From assembly GCF_000429625.1 (NCBI RefSeq), contig NZ_AUCF01000005.1, positions 186,001-250,000 of the forward strand: DNA of 64,000 nt, written 5' to 3'. The translations under genes were made by a program, and so were the position numbers. The stretch comes from Azospirillum halopraeferens DSM 3675. Lineage in GTDB: Bacteria > Pseudomonadota > Alphaproteobacteria > Azospirillales > Azospirillaceae. The notes beneath the pieces are model-generated. The model ran no database searches, had not been told where the DNA came from, and was given only the letters and a program-made list of their open reading frames with translations. Shown here piece by piece: positions 57,188 to 64,000 of this stretch (its first letter is position 1; each line of letters begins with the position of its first letter).

Positions 57188-57414
57188 CGGCGGCTCTCCA
57201 TCGGGGCGAGGTGGTGGACGATGCCGGCGATCACCGTCCCGGCATCCTCGTAGCGGACGGTGACGCGGGCCTGCGCCCGCTGGAGGGCCGGCAGATCCTG
57301 CGGTTCCGCGTCGGCGCTCTTGGACAGCACCAGCAGCAGCGGCGGCCCGTCGTCCGTCGCCAGCCGGAACCTCCCCTCCTGCACGAGCGTGATGATGCCG
57401 GTCGCCGTCTTCAT
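57184..57414 (-). CDS. Small hypothetical protein upstream of fdhA (76 aa)
   Basis: A 76-residue beta-rich protein beginning MKTATGIITLVQEGRFRLATDDG, with PPLLLVLSKSADAEPQDLPALQRAQARVTVRYEDAG, quoted as LLLVLSKSADAEPQDL, and a C-terminus HHLAPMESRR. The RFRL...G and VTVRY pattern recalls an OB-like or cofactor-binding fold, but no family is recognised. Its stop overlaps the fdhA start (ATGA), so it is translated together with the enzyme and is probably real. Role in maturation or metal delivery can only be guessed. Confidence 0.7.
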   Translation of the reverse strand: MKTATGIITLVQEGRFRLATDDGPPLLLVLSKSADAEPQDLPALQRAQARVTVRYEDAGTVIAGIVHHLAPMESRR

Positions 57415-57460
57415 GGCACGATCAACGGCGGGCGGGCGGGGAGGTTCCGGCGCGCCGGCG

Positions 57461-57988
57461 TCAGCGCGCGTCGCGGCGGGCCTGTCCGTCCTTGACGAAC
57501 TGCGACACCCGCCCGACCTCGCGCGGGTCGGCGGTGACGGTGGGGGCGTCGCTGGTGTTGGGGGACATGCCGCGGCCGGCGGTGCGGCCGGCGCTGGGGT
57601 GATGGCGCACCCGGTTGGCGCGCTTCAGTTCCAGGGCGCGGCGGGCCAGGTCGCTCTGGGTCGCGGCGGCCCTGGCGGACGCCTCGTCGGCGCGGCGGAT
57701 CTCGCTGTTCAGGCGCTTCAGGGCGCTGGCGAAGATCTGCTTCTTCATGGAGGTGCCGGTGTTGTCGGCGGCCGGCCGGGCGCCGCGCGGATCGGCCTTG
57801 CCGCGCATCTCCCGGCGCTGCCGGCGGGAGACGTCGCGCGCCTTGTTGCGGTACTCGCGCAGCAGCTTGGCCGTCTCCACCAGGTCATCCCGCCCCATGG
57901 CGCAGATGTCCGGGTAGTGGGTCTTCCGGACGGCCTCGAACTCGTTGGCCGTGAGCATCCGCTTCTCGGTCGCCATCGGCACGCTCAT
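57461..57988 (-). CDS. Hypothetical basic protein in the Sec-formate dehydrogenase operon (175 aa)
   Basis: A Lys/Arg-rich, helical 175-aa protein. The N-terminal half has MLTANEFEAVRKTHYPDIC, DLVETAKLLREYRNKARDVSRRQRREMRGKA, quoted as LLREYRNKARDVSRRQRRE, and GTSMKKQIFASALKRLNSEIRR. The second half has a low-complexity Ala/Arg segment and then SDAPTVTADPREVGRVSQFVKDGQARRDAR. No known domain; a nucleic-acid- or ribosome-binding protein would fit the charge (inference). ATG 57988. It lies between the SelD fusion (25-bp gap) and the 76-aa gene (46 bp). Confidence 0.72.
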   Translation of the reverse strand: MSVPMATEKRMLTANEFEAVRKTHYPDICAMGRDDLVETAKLLREYRNKARDVSRRQRREMRGKADPRGARPAADNTGTSMKKQIFASALKRLNSEIRRADEASARAAATQSDLARRALELKRANRVRHHPSAGRTAGRGMSPNTSDAPTVTADPREVGRVSQFVKDGQARRDAR

Positions 57989-58013
57989 CGTCGGACTCCT
58001 CCGTCGTCGGTCT

Positions 58014-60188
58014 TCAGGGTTCCGACCACATGGGGGGCTGGCCGTCCGTTGCCAACCCGGCCGGCCGGACTACGACCCGCCGCGACCCCGGCACCGCCCC
58101 GGTCACCGCGCCGATCACCGCCGCGTCGGCGCAGCCCAGCGCGCGCAGAGCGGTCACGCAGGCGGCGGCGCGGCCGGCGGGGATGCCGGCCAGCAGCCCG
58201 CCGGCGGTCTGCGGGTCGAACAGCAGGGCCACCCGCGGCCCGCCGCGCAGGTGCGGTGCGGCGGCGGCGTTGGCGGGGTGCAGCGTGCTGACCACCCCCG
58301 ACGCCAGGGTGCCCAACGCGCCGGGCAGCGCCGGGATGGCGTCGGCGTCCAGCACCGCGTCGGCGTCCGACGCCTCCAGCATCTCCATCAGGTGGCCGTA
58401 AAGACCGAAGCCGGTCACGTCGGTGGCGGCGGTGGCGCCGTGGGCCATCAGGCACGCCGCCGCCGGGCCGGCCGGGCGCTGCATGGCCTCCAGCGCCGCG
58501 GCAACGTGGCGGGCGGGCACGCGCCCGCGCATGGCCGCCGCCAGCAGGGTGCCGGTGCCCAGCGCCTTGGTCAGCACCAGCCGGTCGCCGGCCCGCAGCC
58601 CGCCCTTGCGCAGGATGCGGTCGGGGTGGACGGCGCCGGTCACCGCGAAGCCCAGCGCCGGCTCCGCGGCCTCGCCGCTGTGGCCGCCCACCAGGCGGGC
58701 GCCGGCGGCCTCCAGCACCGCGCGCGCCCCGGCCAGCATGCGGAACAGGTCCTCCTCCACCAGGGCCGGGGCGTGCGGCGGCACGGCGGCGATGGCCAGG
58801 GCCGCCAGCGGCTGCGCCCCCATGGCGTGGATGTCGCCCAGGGCGTGGTTGGCGGCGATGCGCCCGAAGACGTAGGGATCGTCGACGAAGGCGCGGAAAT
58901 GGTCGACGGTCTGCACCAGCAGCCGCCCGTCGCCCGGCGCGTCGAGCACCGCCGCGTCGTCGCGCGGCCCGACGCCGCCCAGCCGGTCCAGGGCGCGCGC
59001 CAGCGCCGCTGCCGGCACCTTGGCGCCGCAGCCGCCGCAGCGCATCTCCTGTACCATGGCGGGGGACGCGGGCGGCATCTCCGGCAGGTCGCGGAAGGCG
59101 CGCATGAAGCGGCGGTCGATCCAATCCTTCCACCGCCACACCCAGCGCCCCCGCGCCACGAAGGGACCGCGGGACGCCACCGCGGCGCGGTCGCCGGTGG
59201 CGATCAGGGAGAGGAAGCGGGTCTGCGGCACGAAGGGGCGCAGGGGCTCCCCGCGCAGGGACCGGCGCAGGTTGGCGGCCAGCGGCGGGCCGTGGCGCAC
59301 CGCGAAGACGCCGGCCTTGGGGCGCGGGTGCCCGTCCATGGACGCCACGTCGCCGGCGGCGAAGACACGCGGGTCGGTGACGGAGCGCAGCGTCGGCGCC
59401 ACCCGCACGAAGCCGCCGGCGTCGAGCGCCAGGCCGGTGTCGGCCAGCCAGGGGGCGGCGCCGGCCTGCGTCGTCCACAGCACCCGGTCGGCCGGCAGGC
59501 GGCGCCCGTCGGCCAGCACCAGCCCGTCCGGCTCCACCCGCGCCACCGGGGCGTGCTCGTGCAGGGTCACCCCGCGCTCCGCCAGCACCCGGCGGAGCGC
59601 GGCGGCGACGCGGGGGTCGTGGTGGGCCAGCAGGGCGCCGCGGGTGACCAGCGCCGGGCGCACCCGCGCCCCCAGCCGATGGTGCATGGCCAATACGAGT
59701 TCGGTGCCGGCCGGCCCGCCGCCCACCACGGTGACGGCGAGCGGCCGCTCCGCCCCCTCGGCCTCGGCCATCAGGGTTCGCCAGCGCGCCGCCAGCCGGT
59801 CCACCGGCTTGACCGGCACCGCGTGCTCCGCCGCCCCCGGCACCGCGTCGGCGCGGGGCGCAGAGCCGATGTCCAGCGATACCACGTCGTAGCGCAGGGG
59901 CGGCTGGCGGCGGCACAGCACGCGGCCGGCGGCGCGGTCCAGCCCCGTCGCCTCGTCGTGGATCACCCGGGCCCCGGCGAAGCGGGCGAGGTGCATCAGG
60001 TCGATGTGGATGTCGTCGTGCCCGTAATGGCCGGCGACGAAGCCCGGCAGCATGCCGGAATAGGGGGTCTCCACGTCGCGGGCGACCAGCGTCAGGCGCA
60101 CCCCCGGCTCCGGCCGCATGCCGAAGCGCCGGAGCACCTGAACGTGCGCGTGCCCGCCGCCGATGAGGACGAGGTCTTTGTCGGCCAT
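58014..60188 (-). CDS. selD: NADH dehydrogenase-like / selenide water dikinase (SelD) fusion
   Basis: A 724-aa fusion. Residues 1 to about 370 are an NDH-2-like FAD/NAD(P) oxidoreductase: VLIGGGHAHVQVLR at the N-terminus, VVGGGPAGTELVLAM (NAD site), and FAAGDVASMDGHPRPKAGV. Residues about 380-724 are SelD: GGCGAK with the catalytic Cys (C387, not Sec) and Lys390, then DAPGDGRLLVQTVDHFRAFVDDPY, quoted as LVQTVDHFRAFVDDPY, GDIHAMGAQPLAALAI and TDVTGFGLYGHLMEM. It makes selenophosphate for SelA. The oxidoreductase half may keep selenium reduced or use electrons from a quinone; that is not established. It heads the formate dehydrogenase operon. Confidence 0.95.
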   Translation of the reverse strand: MADKDLVLIGGGHAHVQVLRRFGMRPEPGVRLTLVARDVETPYSGMLPGFVAGHYGHDDIHIDLMHLARFAGARVIHDEATGLDRAAGRVLCRRQPPLRYDVVSLDIGSAPRADAVPGAAEHAVPVKPVDRLAARWRTLMAEAEGAERPLAVTVVGGGPAGTELVLAMHHRLGARVRPALVTRGALLAHHDPRVAAALRRVLAERGVTLHEHAPVARVEPDGLVLADGRRLPADRVLWTTQAGAAPWLADTGLALDAGGFVRVAPTLRSVTDPRVFAAGDVASMDGHPRPKAGVFAVRHGPPLAANLRRSLRGEPLRPFVPQTRFLSLIATGDRAAVASRGPFVARGRWVWRWKDWIDRRFMRAFRDLPEMPPASPAMVQEMRCGGCGAKVPAAALARALDRLGGVGPRDDAAVLDAPGDGRLLVQTVDHFRAFVDDPYVFGRIAANHALGDIHAMGAQPLAALAIAAVPPHAPALVEEDLFRMLAGARAVLEAAGARLVGGHSGEAAEPALGFAVTGAVHPDRILRKGGLRAGDRLVLTKALGTGTLLAAAMRGRVPARHVAAALEAMQRPAGPAAACLMAHGATAATDVTGFGLYGHLMEMLEASDADAVLDADAIPALPGALGTLASGVVSTLHPANAAAAPHLRGGPRVALLFDPQTAGGLLAGIPAGRAAACVTALRALGCADAAVIGAVTGAVPGSRRVVVRPAGLATDGQPPMWSEP

Positions 60189-60238
60189 GGCTCCGCTTCG
60201 ACCGGCGGGGCCCGGTGCGCCCGCGCCCCGCCGGTTCC

Positions 60239-61651
60239 CTACCCCGCCGCCGGCGCCGCGAACCGCGCCAGCATGGCGGCGTGGGCGCGGATGCCGTTGT
60301 GCAGGCATTTCAGTTCGAACTTCTCGTTGGGGGAGTGGATGCGGTCGTCGTCCAGCCCGAAGCCCACGAGGATGGTGTCATAGCCCAGCTCGTCGCGCAC
60401 GTACCCCGCCACGGGGATGGAACCGCCGCTGCCCAGCAGCACCGCCGGCTTGGCGAAGACGTCGCCCAGCCCGGCCAGGGCGGCCCGCAGATGGGGGGAA
60501 TCGGGCGGCACCCGGAAGGCCGGCGACTTGCCGAAGGTGCGGATCTCCCAGCGGCCGTCGGGGGGCGTGTGCTCCTCCAGGAAGGTGCGGATGCCCGCCA
60601 GGACGCGGTCGGGGTCCTGGCCGGGAACCAGGCGGCAGGAGAACTTGGCGGTGGCCTGCGCGGCGATCACCGTCTTGGCACCCTCCCCCGTGTAGCCGCC
60701 GATGATGCCGTTGATGTCGCAGGTGGGGCGCGACCACAGGCGCTCCGGCAGCGACCGCCCGGCCTCGCCGGCCGGCGCGGTCAGGCCGACGCCGGCAAGG
60801 AACGCCGCCTCGTCGAACCCGAGGTCGCGCCACATGGCCAGCTCTTCGGCCGCGGGCTCCTCCACCCCGTCGTAGAAGCCGGGGAAGCGCACCCGCCCCG
60901 CGTCGTCGTGGATGCGGCCGAGGATGCGGGTCAGGGCGTTGATGGGATTCAGCACCGCCCCGCCGAACAGGCCGGAATGCAGGTCGTGGGAGGGGCCGTG
61001 CAGCGTCACCTCGACGTACAGCAGGCCGCGCAGGCGGGTGGTGATCGCCGGCGTCTCGATGTCCCACGAATTGGTGTCGGTGATGATGCAGACGTCGGCC
61101 TTCAGCTCCGCGGCGTTCGCCTTCAGGAAGGGCACCAGGCTGGGGCTGCCCGTCTCCTCCTCCCCTTCCAGCAGCACGCTGACGCGCACGGGCAGCGTGC
61201 CGTGCACCGCGTGCCAGGCGCGGAACGCCTCCAGGAAGGTCATCACCTGCCCCTTGTCGTCCACCGCGCCGCGGGCGACGACGCGGGGGCCGTGCCGGGC
61301 GTCGACGATGGTCGGCTCGAAGGGCGGGCTGTCCCACAGCTCCAGCGGCTCCGGCGGCTGCACGTCGTAGTGGCCGTAATAGAGCAGGTGCGGCACCTCC
61401 GCCCCGGCGCCGGGGCCGGGATGATGGGCGACCACCATGGGATGCCCCTCGGTGTCGCGCACGGTGGCCTCGAAGCCGAGACCGGCCAGCTCGCCGCGCA
61501 GCCACTCGGCGGCGCGCCGGACCTCGGGCGCGTGGTCGGGCTTGGTGGAGACGCTGGGGATGCGCAGCAGGTCGCACAGCCGGGCGACCGAATCCGGGAA
61601 CGAGCGGTCGACCTCCGCCAGCACGGCGTCGACGGGAAGGGAGGCGGTCAT
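60239..61651 (-). CDS. M20 family dipeptidase/deacetylase
   Basis: A 470-aa zinc metallopeptidase of the M20 (CNDP-like) family. Metal-binding and catalytic blocks are YYGHYDVQPPEPLELWDSPP, quoted as GHYDVQPPEPLELW, RGAVDDKGQVMTFLEAF, LLEGEEETGSPSL and TDTNSW. The dimerisation/lid domain has HGPSHDLHSGLFGG, and ERLWSRPTCDINGI the typical Ser/His region. Substrates are probably dipeptides or N-acyl amino acids. ATG 61651; the stop is 51 bp before the SelD-fusion start. It is 12 bp downstream of the amidohydrolase gene on the same strand. Confidence 0.9.
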   Translation of the reverse strand: MTASLPVDAVLAEVDRSFPDSVARLCDLLRIPSVSTKPDHAPEVRRAAEWLRGELAGLGFEATVRDTEGHPMVVAHHPGPGAGAEVPHLLYYGHYDVQPPEPLELWDSPPFEPTIVDARHGPRVVARGAVDDKGQVMTFLEAFRAWHAVHGTLPVRVSVLLEGEEETGSPSLVPFLKANAAELKADVCIITDTNSWDIETPAITTRLRGLLYVEVTLHGPSHDLHSGLFGGAVLNPINALTRILGRIHDDAGRVRFPGFYDGVEEPAAEELAMWRDLGFDEAAFLAGVGLTAPAGEAGRSLPERLWSRPTCDINGIIGGYTGEGAKTVIAAQATAKFSCRLVPGQDPDRVLAGIRTFLEEHTPPDGRWEIRTFGKSPAFRVPPDSPHLRAALAGLGDVFAKPAVLLGSGGSIPVAGYVRDELGYDTILVGFGLDDDRIHSPNEKFELKCLHNGIRAHAAMLARFAAPAAG

Positions 61652-61663
61652 GGGGCGGGCCTT

Positions 61664-62848
61664 TCAGTGCGGCGCGAAGACGGTGCCGTTCTTGTAGACG
61701 GCGATATGGTTGGACGGATCCGCGGCGGCCGCAACCTCCTCCATGGGGTTGCCGCGCACCAGCAGCAGATCGGCGGCCATGCCGTCGGCGATGACGCCGC
61801 GGTCGTCCAGCCCCATCAGTTCCGCCCCGCGGGACGTCGCGGCGGTCAGCGCCTCGGGCGGCGTCATGCCCCAGTCGACCATGAAGGCCAGTTCCTGCGC
61901 GTTCTCGCCGTGGCGGTTGAAGGGGGTGCCGGCGTCGGTCCCCATGGCGATGCGCCCGCCGGCGCGGTGGAACATGCGGAAGGACTCGCGGTGCCGCTCG
62001 GCCACGGCGCGCGACTTCTCCACCGCGTAGGGCGGAATGGCGCCGCTGTCGGCGTTGCGCAGGATGTTCTGCACGGCGGCGATGGTGGGGACCAGGAAGG
62101 TGCCGGCCTCCAGCATCTCCTCCAGGCACTGCTCGTCCATGAAGATGCCGTGCTCGATGGAATCGATGCCGGCACGCACCGCGTTGAGGATGCCCTGCGT
62201 GCCCTGGGCGTGGCTGGCGGTCTTGCGGCGGAAACGCTTGGCCTCGTGAACGCCGGCGGTGATCTCGGCGGCGCTGTAGTGGGCGTCGCGGGGGTCGACG
62301 CCGGGCGTCATGACGCCGCCGGTCGCCATGATCTTGACCAGGTCGCAGCCGGCGTGCACCTGCTCGCGCACCGCCTTCACCACCTCGTCGCAGCCGTCGG
62401 CGACGCGGGCGAGCGTGTTGCCGTGACCGCCGGTCATGCAGATCATGCGCCCCGCCGCACGGATGGTGGGGCCGCGGAACGCGCCCTGTGCGATGGCGTC
62501 GCGCACGGCGAACTCCAGATGGTCCTTGCCGCCGCAGTCGCGCACCGCGGTGACGCCGCCGGCCAGCGTCTTCTGGGCGTTGGCCAGCATGGTCAGGACG
62601 ATCTGGCCGGTGCCCATCTTCTGCATGGTGCCGCGCGGGTCGGCGCTGCCGGTGTAGCAGAGGTGCACATGGCAATCGACCAGGCCCGGCAGCAGGGTGC
62701 AGCCGGCGGTGTCCGTCACCGGCCCGGCATAGCCGGCGAACGCCGCCTCCGGCGCCACGCGGACGATGCGGGCACCCTCCACCAGCACGGCGAAGCCCTC
62801 GGCCAGGGACTCGCGGCCGTCGAAGATCCTTCCTCCCCGGAAGAGCAT
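61664..62848 (-). CDS. Metal-dependent amidohydrolase (prolidase/imidazolonepropionase-like)
   Basis: A 394-aa amidohydrolase-superfamily enzyme. HxH metal site is in LLPGLVDCHVHLCYTG, the carboxylated Lys in AGCDLVKIMATGG, His ligands in KTASHAQGTQGI and SIEHGIFMDEQ, and the catalytic Asp in GRIAMGTDAGTPF. Relatives act on Xaa-Pro dipeptides or other amides. ATG 62848; ends 12 bp before the M20 gene. Together with the peptide ABC transporter gene it suggests a peptide-utilisation operon. Confidence 0.9.
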   Translation of the reverse strand: MLFRGGRIFDGRESLAEGFAVLVEGARIVRVAPEAAFAGYAGPVTDTAGCTLLPGLVDCHVHLCYTGSADPRGTMQKMGTGQIVLTMLANAQKTLAGGVTAVRDCGGKDHLEFAVRDAIAQGAFRGPTIRAAGRMICMTGGHGNTLARVADGCDEVVKAVREQVHAGCDLVKIMATGGVMTPGVDPRDAHYSAAEITAGVHEAKRFRRKTASHAQGTQGILNAVRAGIDSIEHGIFMDEQCLEEMLEAGTFLVPTIAAVQNILRNADSGAIPPYAVEKSRAVAERHRESFRMFHRAGGRIAMGTDAGTPFNRHGENAQELAFMVDWGMTPPEALTAATSRGAELMGLDDRGVIADGMAADLLLVRGNPMEEVAAAADPSNHIAVYKNGTVFAPH

Positions 62849-62900
62849 GGGTTTTGTCTCCGATTGTCTTGGTCGGTGGGGGCCCGACGCGGCCCCGTCG

Positions 62901-64000
62901 CTAACCGGCGCCGCCGACCGCCTCCACGTCGAGGTTGTCGTGCGACAGCCCCTCGAAGTGCGGCATCAGGCGCAGCAGTTCCTGCGTGTAGGGGTGCTGC
63001 GGGCGCTCGAACAGGTCCTCGGTGGCGGCCACCTCCAGCAGCCGGCCGTGGCGCATCACGCCGACGCGGTCGCACATCTGGCGGATCACCGGCAGGTCGT
63101 GGCTGATGAACAGCATGGTCAGCCGCAGCTCCTCCTGCAGGTCCTTCAGCAGGTTCAGGATCTGCGCCTGGATCGAGACGTCCAGCGCCGAGGTCGGCTC
63201 GTCGCACACCAGGAAGCGGGGCCGGGTGGCGAGGGCGCGGGCGATGCAGATGCGCTGGCGCTGGCCGCCGGAGAACTCGTGCGGGAACTTCTCCGCCGCC
63301 TTCGCCCCCAGCCCGACGTGGTCCAGCAGGTCGCGCACGATCCGCTCCACCTCGTCGCGGCCGGACGCCAGCCTGTGGAAGCGGATGGGCTCCGCCACGA
63401 TGTCCAGCACGCGCATGCGCGGGTTCAGCGACGAGAACGGGTCCTGGAAGATCATCTGAATCTGCCGGCGGAACGGGTTCAGGTCGCGGTCGCGGGTGAT
63501 GGCCGTGAGGTCGGTGCCGTTGAACGAAACCCGGCCGGCGGTCGGCCGGTAGAGGCCGGTGATCAGCCGGGCCACCGTGGACTTGCCGCTGCCGCTCTCC
63601 CCCACCAGGCCGAAGGTCTCGCCCTCGGCGATGGCGAAGGACACGTCCTTCACCGCGTCCAGATAGCGGCGGTTGCGCTCCAGCCAGGCGTTGTTCATGG
63701 GGAAGCGGATGCCCAGCCCCTCCACCGCCAGCAGCGGCCCGTCGGTCTTCGCGCCGAAGTCGCGGGCCTTGCCCAGCCAGTGGCCGCGCAGATCAATGGC
63801 CGGCGGCTTGGTGGCGATCCCCTCGATGTAGTCCACGTACGGGAAGCGGTGCAGGCGTACGTCCGGGCGCGGCACGGCGCCGATCAGCGCACGGGTGTAC
63901 GCGTGGTCGGGGTCGCCCAGGATCTTGGCGGTCGGCCCCTCCTCCACCACGCGGCCGCGGTACATCACGGCGACGCGGTCGGTGATCTCGGCGATCACCC
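62901..64000 (-). CDS. Partial ABC transporter ATP-binding protein, dipeptide/oligopeptide type, probably a two-domain fusion
   Basis: The gene runs off the right edge; 366 codons are visible. The first part (IAEITDRVAVMYRGRVVEEGPTA, quoted as ITDRVAVMYRGRVVEEG, and HAYTRALIGAVPRPD) is the end of one ATPase domain of DppD type. A linker leads to a second complete domain: Walker A GESGSGKSTVARL, signature EFSGGQRQRICIARAL, Walker B RFLVCDEPTSALDVS and the H-loop LFISHDLPV. The C-terminus HPYTQELLRLMP is typical of DppF/OppF. Such fusions (GsiA-like) energise peptide importers. It is 52 bp upstream of the amidohydrolase. Confidence 0.92.
   Translation of the reverse strand, partial: VIAEITDRVAVMYRGRVVEEGPTAKILGDPDHAYTRALIGAVPRPDVRLHRFPYVDYIEGIATKPPAIDLRGHWLGKARDFGAKTDGPLLAVEGLGIRFPMNNAWLERNRRYLDAVKDVSFAIAEGETFGLVGESGSGKSTVARLITGLYRPTAGRVSFNGTDLTAITRDRDLNPFRRQIQMIFQDPFSSLNPRMRVLDIVAEPIRFHRLASGRDEVERIVRDLLDHVGLGAKAAEKFPHEFSGGQRQRICIARALATRPRFLVCDEPTSALDVSIQAQILNLLKDLQEELRLTMLFISHDLPVIRQMCDRVGVMRHGRLLEVAATEDLFERPQHPYTQELLRLMPHFEGLSHDNLDVEAVGGAG

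Noticed and set aside
53939..57253. 1104-codon plus-strand open frame opposite fdhA
   Set aside because: Low-complexity shadow composition; the minus strand encodes clear formate dehydrogenase motifs.

Overview
The window is high-GC DNA with short intergenic gaps, many overlapping start/stop codons and GTG/TTG starts. The gene content (nirB-nirD-nasA nitrate assimilation, membrane-anchored selenocysteine formate dehydrogenase, NnrS, FNR/FixK-type anaerobox, AmmeMemoRadiSam proteins, TreZ plus glycogen debranching enzyme) fits a metabolically versatile, facultatively microaerobic alphaproteobacterium, most likely of the Rhodospirillales/Azospirillum type. That assignment is inferred from gene content only.

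Layout. (1) 1-6417: formate dehydrogenase and molybdenum/tungsten cofactor accessory genes: a partial gene at the left edge, mobA, fdhD, tungstate transporter tupB-tupA without a visible ATPase gene, a one-component regulator and a multi-cluster ferredoxin-like protein. (2) 6547-11850: a chemoreceptor, then moaA and an nnrS-like gene behind a perfect anaerobox, then nadK. (3) 11861-26238: mostly housekeeping and hypothetical genes: N-formylglutamate amidohydrolase, an M14-type deacylase, CreA, an AI-2E family exporter, the QmcA/NfeD pair, a DMT exporter, an HRDC protein, a STAS protein, a rubrerythrin-like protein, a hydrolase and the helicase HrpB. (4) 26257-30794: AmmeMemoRadiSam radical SAM enzyme divergent from a Memo-AMMECR1 fusion, a MarR regulator with a clear operator, and RimO. 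(5) 30802-38689: HNH nuclease, a small secreted protein, a histidine kinase and LuxR-type response regulator, trehalose/glycogen enzymes, and ArfB. (6) 38756-44485: nirB-nirD-nasA on the minus strand, preceded by a roughly 210-nt leader that carries a long intrinsic terminator. (7) 44951-47001: an HPF-like protein, a DUF3775 protein, a BCAM0308-like protein and hpt.

(8) 47120-60188 is the centrepiece, a complete selenoprotein module. selA, selB and selC (tRNA-Sec) run on the plus strand and meet a minus-strand operon: an NADH-dehydrogenase-like/SelD fusion, two small unknown genes, and a formate dehydrogenase whose catalytic subunit is interrupted in frame by a UGA. That UGA sits where Sec196 lies in E. 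coli FdnG and is followed, after 11 nt, by a SECIS-like hairpin with GU in its loop. The iron-sulfur subunit, an NrfD-like membrane subunit and a 107-aa unknown follow. Between selC and the end of that operon lies a small, frameshifted remnant resembling an ImmA/IrrE-type protein, as expected of a decayed insertion at a tRNA gene. (9) 60239-64000: a peptide-utilisation set (M20 dipeptidase, amidohydrolase, oligopeptide ABC ATPase running off the right edge).

The two formate dehydrogenase regions, moaA, mobA, fdhD, tupAB and the nitrate genes share dependence on molybdopterin cofactor, so much of the window serves the building and use of Mo/W enzymes. No insertion sequence, CRISPR array, rRNA or prophage was seen.
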